Of a stretch of 64,000 nt of DNA, positions 25,355 to 32,882 are shown one piece after another. Origin of the DNA: Magnetospirillum aberrantis SpK. Lineage in GTDB: Bacteria > Pseudomonadota > Alphaproteobacteria > Rhodospirillales > Magnetospirillaceae. The translations under genes and the position numbers were made by a program. How positions within the stretch are numbered: the stretch's first letter is position 1; the number at the start of each line of letters is the position of its first letter. The stretch spans positions 124,001 through 188,000 of the forward strand of contig NZ_JAAIYP010000034.1 in NCBI RefSeq assembly GCF_011022235.1, written 5' to 3'. The notes under the pieces are model-generated. The model saw nothing but the letters and a program-made list of their open reading frames with translations. It was not told the origin of the DNA and ran no database searches.

Positions 25355-26701
25355 GTGTCTGACACAGACTACGCGAACTCCCCCGACTGGATCACGGTGC
25401 GGCAGCAGCAGGCCGAAAACCAACCCTCCGAGCTTGCCAAGCTGGACCTGGAATACAGGCGCGCCGTCGCCGTCCGCGACATTCAGCTTGAAGGGACAAA
25501 ACAGGAGGAATTGAGGCTGAAGCAGGAGGAGGTGCGAACCGAGCGCGAGAAGCTGAAACGGGGAGTCGTGTCGAACGCTCCTACCGGGCCTCGTCAGCTC
25601 GTTGGTCGGCCGCTTGGCAACGTCCAGCCGCGCAGCATCGACTGGCTTTGGACCGGCTGGATTCCGAAGGGGTACATCACCCTTTTGGCGGGCGAGACCG
25701 GCGCGGGCAAGTCAACTGTGCTGGCCGACATCATGGCGAGAATGACCACGGGTGCGGCGTGGCCGGGCGAACCAACCGATCTGCGCCGCCAGCCGGAACG
25801 GGTGCTGTGGCTGGGTAGCGAAGACAGCGTTGAAGAAATGCTGGTCCCGAGGCTCATGGCTTCGGGAGCCAACCTCGAAAATGTCGTGGAGATCCAAGGC
25901 GTCATTCAGCAGGGCCAGCGGAACACGTTCTCGATGCAGGACGACCTTGAGGCAGTCAGCGGGTGGCTCGCCTATGCGCGAGATTCGGACGCACGACCCT
26001 TTGCAATGCTGGTCATCGACCCGGTTACGAGCTACCTGCCGGGGCAGAAGTTGCGGAAGGTCGATCTGAACGATGCCGGGCAGCTACGGACCGTTCTGGA
26101 ACCGTGGCTTGTCCTGGCCCAGGAGCATCGTATTGCCATTGTCTGCGTGACGCACTTCGCCAAGGACACCTCTCGCGCCATGCTCCACAGGGTTCTTGGT
26201 TCCGCCGCGTTCGCGCAGACATGCCGGAGCCTGCTCGCGGTGGTCGAGCGCCCCACGGCGGAGGGCGCTGAACCGGAACCCCATGCGAAGGCAATGATTC
26301 AGGTGAAGGTAAACCTTCCTGAGCACCCCGGCGGGGCGTGGAAGTTCAGCACCGTGAAGGTCGAGGTGACCACGGACACGGCAACCGGCAAGCCGATCTA
26401 CGCCACCCGCCCGGAGTGGGAAGAACTGGACGCCGCGCTCACCCCGCAAAGTGCCGTTGGGAAGGCGCGCGGGCCGGTAAGTAAGTACGAGATGCCCTTC
26501 GGCATGTGGGTCAAAGCATATTTCGCCCACCACCCCGCCGAAGAGTGGCTTCGCGTCGATATGGTGAAGTCGGCGGCGCTCGCGGAACGGGTCGTGTCCG
26601 AAAGCTGGTGGGAGAAGCATAGCCACAGCTTCTTGGACAAGCGTAACGATCAGGGATTTTGGTTTTGCCGCCCCAAGGCTTCCCCATTTGAAGCCCGGTA
26701 G
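25355..26701 (+). CDS. RepA-like AAA ATPase (RecA-fold replicative helicase family)
   Basis: A 448-aa protein with an N-terminal charged helical segment (about residues 20-75) and a RecA-fold ATPase. Walker A is GETGAGKSTVLAD (about 113-125), and a Walker-B-like MLVIDPVTSY follows with CVTHFAKD (sensor-like). This is the RSF1010-RepA-like family of hexameric helicases used by plasmids and islands. No primase domain or gene is adjacent. The GTG start at 25355 follows a GGGGG purine run. It suggests that the excised element can replicate, which is an inference. Confidence 0.8.
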   Translation: MSDTDYANSPDWITVRQQQAENQPSELAKLDLEYRRAVAVRDIQLEGTKQEELRLKQEEVRTEREKLKRGVVSNAPTGPRQLVGRPLGNVQPRSIDWLWTGWIPKGYITLLAGETGAGKSTVLADIMARMTTGAAWPGEPTDLRRQPERVLWLGSEDSVEEMLVPRLMASGANLENVVEIQGVIQQGQRNTFSMQDDLEAVSGWLAYARDSDARPFAMLVIDPVTSYLPGQKLRKVDLNDAGQLRTVLEPWLVLAQEHRIAIVCVTHFAKDTSRAMLHRVLGSAAFAQTCRSLLAVVERPTAEGAEPEPHAKAMIQVKVNLPEHPGGAWKFSTVKVEVTTDTATGKPIYATRPEWEELDAALTPQSAVGKARGPVSKYEMPFGMWVKAYFAHHPAEEWLRVDMVKSAALAERVVSESWWEKHSHSFLDKRNDQGFWFCRPKASPFEAR

Positions 26702-26811
26702 GGTGGTGGTGGGTGGGGGCAGGGCGGTAGGGTGGGGAAACTGGGGGCAGTGAAGAAACTCAATGCGTTCACCACCACTGCCACCACCACCCCACCGCCA
26801 CCACCCTGCGG
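26701..26811. repeat. G-rich / C-rich imperfect inverted repeat
   Basis: A G-rich stretch directly after the RepA-like stop (GGGTGGTGGTGGGTGGGGG, about 26701-26740) is mirrored by a C-rich stretch (26769-26811, with CCCCACCGCCACCACCC). It can form a long hairpin in RNA, and the G-rich strand has several G3 runs compatible with a quadruplex. Confidence 0.55.
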
Positions 26812-26972
26812 GGTTTCATTAAGCGCGACCAGGGAGGTGGAGCAACAAATATACAAACTGCGGCAATAAACAGTGTGGTTAGAGCTAATTATTTGTTTTT
26901 GTTGCGGACTTATTTTGATCTTTCTTAGCTTGTAAGCAGATCATAACAATCCTGCTGAAAGTCGAGACAGCT

Positions 26973-27683
26973 ATGGCCGACAATATCGACCACCGTATCA
27001 CTCCCGCCCTCCATCCTGACAATGTGCGGCAGATCGAGGGCTATGACGAAGACACCGCGCCGGTCCTCGCGCCGACCATGACCGCGTTCAGCGCGGCCTA
27101 CGAGGGCGTCCGTGCCGTCTATGCCGCCCGCGAGGCCGCGGATCGGAACCCTGCCTGGACCGACGAAGCCCGTATCATCCAGGTTGACGCATTCGCGAAG
27201 AAGCACCTCGACAAGATCACCTCCACCTTCGACGCCATTCGCTCGAACCTGGGGAAGGGAATTGCCGCGCTGGAACAACAGCTTTCGCAGCCCCTTGAGG
27301 CCAAGGCGGCGGCGTCAATCGCGGCGGAAATTCGCGCCCATGTGAAGAACCTGCCCAACGAGAAGCGCCACGCCTTTGTGCAGGAGGCATTGGACAGCGG
27401 AGACGTGGTTACCGTTTCGAGCGTCCTTGGCGCACCGCCGTACCTGTCTGGCCTCGATGGGCAGTTCCAGCAGATTTACACCCGCCGCTGGCATGAACGA
27501 AACAGCCCCGATGCGACGAAGCGCCTGCGGGCGATGCTGGGGGCCAAGGCAATGATTGAGGAGAGGGCGGGGTTGGTGTTCTCCGCGATGGAGAAGGCGG
27601 TGGGAGGAACGTCCGCAAAGGCGAAAGAGCTTCGTGACGCCCAGGCCGTCGCCGAAAGGGCATTCGTCCTTGCTGCCACATGA
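26973..27683 (+). CDS. Hypothetical protein, helix-rich
   Basis: A 236-aa protein I do not recognise. It is mostly helical, with a DNA-binding-like charge pattern and Ala/Glu-rich stretches (about residues 85-125), and no catalytic motif or signal peptide. The ATG at 26973 comes after a weak purine-rich segment. It sits between the RepA-like gene and the DUF5681 gene on the same strand; phage or island genomes often hold such genes of unknown function. Confidence 0.6.
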   Translation: MADNIDHRITPALHPDNVRQIEGYDEDTAPVLAPTMTAFSAAYEGVRAVYAAREAADRNPAWTDEARIIQVDAFAKKHLDKITSTFDAIRSNLGKGIAALEQQLSQPLEAKAAASIAAEIRAHVKNLPNEKRHAFVQEALDSGDVVTVSSVLGAPPYLSGLDGQFQQIYTRRWHERNSPDATKRLRAMLGAKAMIEERAGLVFSAMEKAVGGTSAKAKELRDAQAVAERAFVLAAT

Positions 27684-27726
27684 ACCTTTGTTCTTCCAAT
27701 GATTTATCAAATGAAGGTGACGTGAG

Positions 27727-28212
27727 GTGTCAGACACTCAGACCGAAAAGCCGGAATGGCTGACGACATGGGAGCAGGGCCGGAATCCGCTTCTCCCGAA
27801 GCCGGTGGGCAACCCCAACTGGCACAAAGGGATGCGGTCGCCCAATCCAAACGGCAGGCCGCGAGGACAAACGAAGCAATCCAAGCTGATACAGCGAATG
27901 CTTGAGGACGCGGGCGATGTCGTGGACGCCGTGATCGCCAGGGCGAAGGAAGGGGACAGCGCCAGCGCTGGGCTGGTCCTCTCCCGTATCCTGCCCGCTC
28001 TCCGCAGCCAGTCGGAAAAGGTGTCGTTCGACTTCGACGCCTCTCTTCCGGTCAGCCAGCAAGTCGAGCAGGTGTTGCAGGCGATCAGCGAAGGTGTGGT
28101 TGCGCCCGACACCGGCAAGCTCATCATTGAGGCTATCCAGTCCCTCAGTTCCATCCGCGCCGTGGAGCAGTTGGAGGAGCGGATCATCATCTTGGAAGCG
28201 AGGCAAATCTGA
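27727..28212 (+). CDS. DUF5681 domain protein
   Basis: A 161-aa protein whose N-terminus carries the DUF5681 pattern (WHKGMRSPNPNGRPRGQ, then a helical region). Proteins with this NGRP-type motif occur in phages and islands, sometimes near small-terminase-like genes, but their function is not established. The GTG start at 27727 is preceded by GAAGGTGACGTGAG. Its stop overlaps the next start by one base (TGATG), so translation of the following gene is coupled. Confidence 0.72.
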   Translation: MSDTQTEKPEWLTTWEQGRNPLLPKPVGNPNWHKGMRSPNPNGRPRGQTKQSKLIQRMLEDAGDVVDAVIARAKEGDSASAGLVLSRILPALRSQSEKVSFDFDASLPVSQQVEQVLQAISEGVVAPDTGKLIIEAIQSLSSIRAVEQLEERIIILEARQI

Positions 28213-28493
28213 TGTCGGTCATTCACACCAAGCGAAATTTCGTCTGCGCATATGAACCGCTCCCCGAGGACAGGTACGCCGACATCGTGCTCGTGGGCGA
28301 GGACATGGACGGGAAGCCAAAGCGCCACCGGCTGCTGACGCAGCCTATCGACCAGTATCAGGAGGCGGTGAGCTGGGCACTCGGTATGGCCAACGTGATG
28401 GCCTCACCAATCGAGGTCATGCCGATCACGGCAGAGGAATACGAGCGCCGCAGTCACCTTGAATCTCTGGCGACAAGGGAGGGGGCGCGATGA
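28212..28493 (+). CDS. Hypothetical protein in coupled island operon
   Basis: A 93-aa protein with a beta-rich start (VIHTKRNFVCAYEPL, then YADIVLVGEDMDGKP) and a helical end. No family was recognised. It is coupled to the DUF5681 gene upstream by TGATG and to the next ORF by an ATGA overlap, which is the main evidence that it is real. Confidence 0.6.
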   Translation: MSVIHTKRNFVCAYEPLPEDRYADIVLVGEDMDGKPKRHRLLTQPIDQYQEAVSWALGMANVMASPIEVMPITAEEYERRSHLESLATREGAR

Positions 28494-28672
28494 AGAACGA
28501 CCGCCTAGATTACCACAATCGTCCCATCAAGTACGGTGTGACGACCGCCGACATGGAAGCCCTTTGGCAACGCCATTTCGAGAAGGCGCAGGACCGGCAG
28601 AACGCTAGCGACTTGAACCTGCTCCGCGCCATCGCCCTCGGGCAAGCCCTGAAACAGGCCGGGGAGGGGTAA
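28490..28672 (+). CDS. Small hypothetical protein in coupled island operon
   Basis: A 60-aa protein, polar at its start (KNDRLDYHNRPIKYG) and helical afterwards. The ATG overlaps the previous stop (ATGA). No motif was found. Support comes from position and overlap only. Confidence 0.55.
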   Translation: MKNDRLDYHNRPIKYGVTTADMEALWQRHFEKAQDRQNASDLNLLRAIALGQALKQAGEG

Positions 28673-28676
28673 TGGC

Positions 28677-28895
28677 ATGTCGGGGGTGCGGTCTATGCTT
28701 GCGCGGGTTCGCCGACTCGAAACTGCCCGGACAGTGATTTCGCCGTTCGTCCGGGCGTTCGGTTCCCTCGATGCCTTCGAGAATGCCGCCCAGGCTGGTG
28801 TTGAAGCCGGAACACTGGACCGCCGCGACATGGCCGATGTGGTCGCCTGCGTCCAGCGGTGGCACCGCGATGAGGTTTGGTCGATTTGGGCGTGA
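28677..28895 (+). CDS. Small hypothetical protein, last of the coupled island genes
   Basis: A 72-aa, helix-rich, slightly basic protein that starts with an ATG preceded by GAGGGG, four bases after the previous stop. It contains LARVRRLETAR and a Trp-rich end (RWHRDEVWSIWA). No family was recognised. A 243-nt gap with hairpins follows. Confidence 0.5.
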   Translation: MSGVRSMLARVRRLETARTVISPFVRAFGSLDAFENAAQAGVEAGTLDRRDMADVVACVQRWHRDEVWSIWA

Positions 28896-29107
28896 TAGCC
28901 CAGTAATCGGATTGCGCCATTCTCGATAAGTATGGCAATGAGATAGCGCGGTGCAGCCAATTCTGCCCGTGGGGCGTGGAAACCCCATGACACACAGGCC
29001 GGTCAAGAGATTCTTGGCCGGGTGGCTGTCACGCATGTCCAGGGTTCGCCTAAAGGTGGCGGCGCCCTGACTGTGTGCAGGGTTTCCAACACCCGGCTTT
29101 GACCGGG

Positions 29108-29133
29108 CAGCCTCTCCACATGGTCAGAGGCTG
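29108..29133 (+). promoter_or_regulatory. Hairpin enclosing the ribosome site of the nuclease-fold gene
   Basis: CAGCCTCT (29108-29115) pairs with AGAGGCTG (29126-29133). The only plausible Shine-Dalgarno for the ATG at 29139 (GAGG, 29127-29130) is buried in the 3' strand. A second stem, CCCGG/CCGGG, lies just upstream. Translation may therefore depend on opening this stem. Confidence 0.45.
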
Positions 29134-29138
29134 CGGGC

Positions 29139-29555
29139 ATGGTCGAACAGGGCAAGGCGCCGATTCGGCATCAGGTAACAGGCAATTCCGGGCTGAACTA
29201 TGCTGCATGGCAGCTTTCCCGGCGCGGCTGGCACGTCATGCCGACCATCCGCAATGCGCGTGGGTCCGACCTGATTGTCACAGATGTCGACGAAACCGTG
29301 TTCTTCGGCATCCAGTCCAAGGCCCTCAGTAAGCGCCAGGCGGTCCCTCTGGGGAAGGGAATTGACGACCTGCGTTCGGAATGGTGGGTCATCACCATCC
29401 ACGCCAATTCAGACCAGCCAGCATGCTTCATACTGCGGAACACCGAGGTCCGCGCGCTCGCGTCCCAGGACAGGAACGGCGGCGCATACTGGCTGGAACC
29501 ATCCGCCTACGACCGCGATGAGTTTCGAGAGGCCTGGGACCGTCTCAGCCCATGA
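29139..29555 (+). CDS. Putative PD-(D/E)XK-fold nuclease
   Basis: A 138-aa protein whose pattern fits the restriction-endonuclease fold: a first helix (NYAAWQLSRRGW), then TIRNARGSDLIV (acidic metal residue on a strand) and VFFGIQSKAL (a Q-x-K on the next strand). A DNA-cleaving or Holliday-junction-resolvase-like role is the natural reading. It lies about 1 kb from a PmeII-type restriction-modification pair and could be an accessory nuclease such as a very-short-patch or Mrr-like enzyme; the exact family was not identified. Confidence 0.5.
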   Translation: MVEQGKAPIRHQVTGNSGLNYAAWQLSRRGWHVMPTIRNARGSDLIVTDVDETVFFGIQSKALSKRQAVPLGKGIDDLRSEWWVITIHANSDQPACFILRNTEVRALASQDRNGGAYWLEPSAYDRDEFREAWDRLSP

Positions 29556-29649
29556 ACACGGATACTCGCTTACCAACGGTGGCAATGCGTCATAATGTGC
29601 TTCTGGTTGAAAAACTAAACGCCGATTCGTCTTTGAAGGGGAGGGGATA

Positions 29650-30324
29650 ATGAAGCACGCAGCTACCTCGGCACATGCGGTACTCGCGGGAATAGCTATC
29701 GCACTCCTGTCGGGCTGTGCCACCCCTGTACCGCCAGCGCCGCCGTGGTCATCAACCGTCACCACCGACCCCATTACCGGCACCAAGCGCTGCGTGGTGG
29801 CGGCGTATGACCGCGTGGCAGGGGCAAGCTATTCGCGAACGGGCTACCTCTACCCGGTTGTCGAGTTCAACTCGGAATTTGGTCTGCTGGTCGGCGTCAG
29901 TTCGGGCGGACCGATCCGCTTCCCCGTTGGGGATATTGTCTGGCGCGTGGATGACCGGCCTTACCGGGAATTGCGCGCGTTTAACAACCCCACCCAGGGC
30001 AGCCCACCCTCTGGCGAAGCCGCCGCAGATATGACGAGCGCGCGGATTGCCGAAACCATCAAGTACGCTCAGAAGCTCGCGGCCACGGCCGGGGCGGCGG
30101 CAACCGTCGCCAGCGGCGAGGAAGCTGCTGCCATGCTGGACGAGATGCTCGCTGGCAGCACGCTGATCTACCGAGCCAACAGGCCAAACGCACAATTCGG
30201 CTTGCCGACCGGCCATGAGCAGCGGGTAGGGCAGTGGACTTCAGAGGGACTTCGTCCGATCCCCCTTGATGCGACCCTCCGGCAAGGCATCGAGCAATGC
30301 CGAATGGCCATGGACCCGAAGTAG
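29650..30324 (+). CDS. Putative island lipoprotein
   Basis: A 224-aa protein with a lipoprotein signal peptide (AVLAGIAIALLSGC, lipobox LSGC). The mature part is polar and Pro/Ala-rich, without recognised domains. The ATG at 29650 follows GAAGGGGAGGGG. It is anchored in the envelope and could modify surface properties or entry exclusion, but nothing in the sequence proves this. Confidence 0.65.
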   Translation: MKHAATSAHAVLAGIAIALLSGCATPVPPAPPWSSTVTTDPITGTKRCVVAAYDRVAGASYSRTGYLYPVVEFNSEFGLLVGVSSGGPIRFPVGDIVWRVDDRPYRELRAFNNPTQGSPPSGEAAADMTSARIAETIKYAQKLAATAGAAATVASGEEAAAMLDEMLAGSTLIYRANRPNAQFGLPTGHEQRVGQWTSEGLRPIPLDATLRQGIEQCRMAMDPK

Positions 30325-30563
30325 AGCCGCGATTGGGCAGGGGGGCTATGAAGGGCAAACCCTGAATTTTTTGGGGTGAGCCGTACTCGTTGGTTTCACG
30401 CCCGCTTCGCTGAGCGGGAGCAAGCGCCACCTAAGCCGCTGGTGCTGGACAACAGACGTCGCACCGAAGCCTTCAATTCCTCGGGCAGCCGGGAACGTTG
30501 TCCCCACGCCTGAAAGTTGATCAAGGCCTTCGATTTTGGTGGCGAAAAACTGTCCGCCGAGCT

Positions 30564-31373
30564 ATGCCTCTTGGCATGAGCATCGTTGACGCAGAACGCC
30601 AGATTGAAGCAGTAGCCGAGGGACTAGCTGGGCAAGTCGCGGAGCTATTGGGAATCTCGCCAGAGGATGCCGACAAACTCATTGAGCGCGTCGGCCACTT
30701 GTATATGGACCGGATGAAAGACCGTTTCACGGATCTTCGGTTCAACAACCGGCTGAAGCGGACAAATCCCTTTTTGCTCCAGGTTCGCGGCGCTCGAACG
30801 GTCCGGCAGTGGGCCGAGAACCAAGTGATGAGCGCTCTCTTTGCCTCGGAAGAGGAAGCAATCGGTCACGTCCTTGAAACGATAGCCAAGGTATGCCACC
30901 CCACGGCTCGAGAGCCGCTGATCACGGATGACCTCGATTTTGAGGTGGAAGATGGTGACCGGGTTACTGGCTACCAGATCAAGATGAGCTGGGATTGCAT
31001 GCCTATGAGTTCGAGAAAAAACCTCTCGAACACTGTTCGCAACTTGAGGGAACACTACCAGAAGCAGGGAAAAGAATTTGTAGGCGTATTCGCTCCTTGT
31101 TACGGCAGATCAGCCACCAATAAGACGAATAGTCAAGAATATGTCTCCATGCGGAGTCGTGAATTCTGGACTGATGTCGGCAATGGTGATCAGGAATACG
31201 ATATCAAAGTTGGCGAGGTATGCCGCCTGCTTTGTTCGGAATTTCGATCTGAACTGTCTGAGGAAGTTGTTCCTGAGCTTATAGATCGTCTGACAGCGGA
31301 GGGGGTGGCCGTTTTTGGAACTCCCGAGGGAGATATCGATTTCCGAAAGCTATTTCGAAAGATAAACCCCTAG
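30564..31373 (+). CDS. PmeII-family type II restriction endonuclease
   Basis: A 269-aa protein resembling PmeII-type endonucleases: NPFLLQVRG near residue 65, a helical block with SEEEAIGHVLE, then a catalytic PD-(D/E)XK-like core DDLDFEVEDG followed by VTGYQIKMSWD (Asp ... Gln-x-Lys). It would cut unmethylated DNA at a specific site. It is convergent with the cytosine methyltransferase, with only nine bases between the stops, so the two form a restriction-modification pair. The ATG at 30564 begins the conserved helix; 30576 is an alternative. GC content is lower than in its neighbours. Confidence 0.7.
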   Translation: MPLGMSIVDAERQIEAVAEGLAGQVAELLGISPEDADKLIERVGHLYMDRMKDRFTDLRFNNRLKRTNPFLLQVRGARTVRQWAENQVMSALFASEEEAIGHVLETIAKVCHPTAREPLITDDLDFEVEDGDRVTGYQIKMSWDCMPMSSRKNLSNTVRNLREHYQKQGKEFVGVFAPCYGRSATNKTNSQEYVSMRSREFWTDVGNGDQEYDIKVGEVCRLLCSEFRSELSEEVVPELIDRLTAEGVAVFGTPEGDIDFRKLFRKINP

Positions 31374-31382
31374 TCAGGCAGC

Positions 31383-32507
31383 CTAATCTACGACGCACTT
31401 GAGCAATTTCCTCGCTACGGAGGTTGCTATTGCTTGCGCCAGCATCACCGGAACAGCATTGCCAATCTGCCGATACTGAGCAGAAGTTTTCCCAACGAAT
31501 TTCCAGTCGTCGGGGAATGTCTGCAGGCGTGCCGCCTCCCTCACGCTTATAGGGCGGTCTTCCGTCGGGTGGCACAGCGAAGTGCTAGCGTTCTGTGGCT
31601 CTGTTAGAACAGTCGGCGCAGTTTCAAACCTGGAAAGCCTCCTCCAATACCCAGTCCGCCCCCCTTTTGCATAGAAGGCTCGCCCCATCGACTCCATCTG
31701 CAAGTCAACGGGCAAGCTGCGCCAGTTCGAGCCTTCTGGGATCATGCGGAGGTAGTGCATTTTGCGCTCGCTGAACTTCGCACATGCCTCCACTTCCGTC
31801 GGAAGATTCTTCCAGGCGTCGCCAACTGTTCTCCAAGGCTTGTATAGCAGATTGGGGAAGCGAGAATGCGTTTGCTCGGGACCAACTGGCTCACTTCCAT
31901 CACGGAAGCCAACTATAAAAACGCGCTCTCGGGACTGGGGTACACCGAAGTCGGCTGCATTCAGTAGCATCGCTTTGCTGCTGTAACCAATGTCCGTAAT
32001 TTCCGCTAATACGGCCCGCATTAGTGCGCCATATTGGTCGTCGATGCGCTTACCATTATTGTTATAGGGTAACTCACGCCATTTGAGAGGCGCTGACAAC
32101 AGCCCCTTTACATTCTCAAGAATAAACGCTCGCGGCTGTATTTCGCTTAGCAGGCGAATGAACTCGAAGATCAGCGAGCCATTCTTCTCGCAGTCAACGC
32201 TCAATCGGCGACCAGCCGTACTAAACGCTTGGCATGGTGGCCCGCCAGCTAAGAGGTCAATGCGATCAAGACCGGCGAGCCCAAGTGCGTCTTTTCCAGT
32301 GAGTTCCCGTACATCTCCCGTAAACAGAGGGAGGTGAGGTCGGTTGACCTTGATCGTCTCTACGGCAGCCGGATCTAGATCCCCGGCCATGCGAACTTCA
32401 AACCCCGCAGCTTCAAGGCCCAGGTCCAGACCCATCGCTCCAGAGAAGACTGACAAGCATGTCAACGGAGGCGAGTCAGATACGGGCATTTCGCAGGAAT
32501 CGAGCAT
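31383..32507 (-). CDS. DNA (cytosine-5) methyltransferase
   Basis: A 374-aa C5-methyltransferase that protects the element and host DNA. Motifs are FSGAMGLDLGLEAAGF (I, SAM), GGPPCQAFS (IV, catalytic Cys), ENVKG (VI), SRERVFIVG (VIII) and a late IGNAVPV (X). The target recognition region lies about residues 230-300. It is the partner of the PmeII-like endonuclease. The recognition site cannot be read from the sequence. The start is the first in-frame ATG; the one six codons in (32489) is also possible. Confidence 0.93.
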   Translation of the reverse strand: MLDSCEMPVSDSPPLTCLSVFSGAMGLDLGLEAAGFEVRMAGDLDPAAVETIKVNRPHLPLFTGDVRELTGKDALGLAGLDRIDLLAGGPPCQAFSTAGRRLSVDCEKNGSLIFEFIRLLSEIQPRAFILENVKGLLSAPLKWRELPYNNNGKRIDDQYGALMRAVLAEITDIGYSSKAMLLNAADFGVPQSRERVFIVGFRDGSEPVGPEQTHSRFPNLLYKPWRTVGDAWKNLPTEVEACAKFSERKMHYLRMIPEGSNWRSLPVDLQMESMGRAFYAKGGRTGYWRRLSRFETAPTVLTEPQNASTSLCHPTEDRPISVREAARLQTFPDDWKFVGKTSAQYRQIGNAVPVMLAQAIATSVARKLLKCVVD

Positions 32508-32596
32508 CTACGGATGATTTCTCTAGCAAGGCTGATGAGCAAGGGTACTTTGTTTGTTCACACCTGGGGAGAGGGTATTTGCGGTGTGTGAGAGGA

Positions 32597-32686
32597 TGGC
32601 GGAAGCGGTGGGATTCGAACCCACGAACGGCTTGCACCGTTGCTGGTTTTCAAGACCAGTGCCATCAACCACTCGGCCACGCTTCC
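32597..32686 (-). tRNA. Complete tRNA-Ser(TGA) carried by the island
   Basis: A 90-nt cloverleaf with encoded CCA. Acceptor GGAAGCG pairs with CGCTTCC, anticodon stem CTGGT with ACCAG, and loop CTTGAAA places TGA at 32650-32652 (minus strand). It has a long serine-type variable arm. It differs from the split host gene in acceptor, anticodon-stem and variable-arm bases, but each copy is internally paired, so this is a separate intact gene, not a repair of the host one. It lies 146 nt inside attR. Confidence 0.95.
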
Positions 32687-32832
32687 CTGCTGATCTGGGC
32701 GCTGGTGCTTACGACCAGCTTATGGGCGGTTTTTGCTCTCGCCCCTGCTTGCCGCAGGCGCCCCCAGAACCCCTTGTAACCACATTCCTATTTCTCGGTC
32801 CAGCACGGTGGGCGGCACGAGCCTCCAATAGC

Positions 32833-32839
32833 TTTCAAG
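32833..32839. other. attR core (TTTCAAG)
   Basis: A 7-nt copy of the attL core. To the right it continues the host tRNA-Ser 5' half; to the left lies element sequence with candidate arm-type words at 32706 (TGCTTAC) and 32718 (GCTTATG). Confidence 0.8.
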
Positions 32840-32871
32840 ACCGCTGCCTTAAACCACTCGGCCACCCTTCC
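32833..32871 (-). pseudogene. tRNA-Ser(TGA), 5' half left by island integration
   Basis: Read on the minus strand: acceptor GGAAGGG, D-arm TGGCCGAGTGGTTTAAGGCA, anticodon stem GCGGT, then the loop CTTGAAA where element sequence begins. It complements the 3' half at 23146-23203. Its 5' end is 11 nt after the OmpA-like gene stop, so it probably shares that transcript. Confidence 0.92.
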
Positions 32872-32882
32872 ATCGACGCGGG

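Larger units (their letters stand above)
23197..32839. mobile_element. Integrative element inserted in the anticodon loop of tRNA-Ser(TGA)
   Basis: The element is about 9.6 kb between two copies of the 7-nt core TTTCAAG. Host tRNA halves flank it on the outside. It carries a tyrosine integrase next to the left end, an excisionase-like gene, a RepA-like ATPase, several small coupled genes, a PmeII-type restriction-modification pair and a complete tRNA-Ser(TGA). No conjugation genes were seen, so it resembles an integrative mobilisable or satellite-like element rather than a conjugative one. Confidence 0.88.

Noticed and set aside
23197-32839. Conjugative element
   Set aside because: No relaxase, coupling protein or type IV secretion gene is present in the 9.6 kb.
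32597-32871. Two nested integrations, with the intact tRNA-Ser as the reconstituted host gene
   Set aside because: Base pairing shows the orphan halves at 23146 and 32833 belong to each other, and the intact tRNA has its own compensating pairs.
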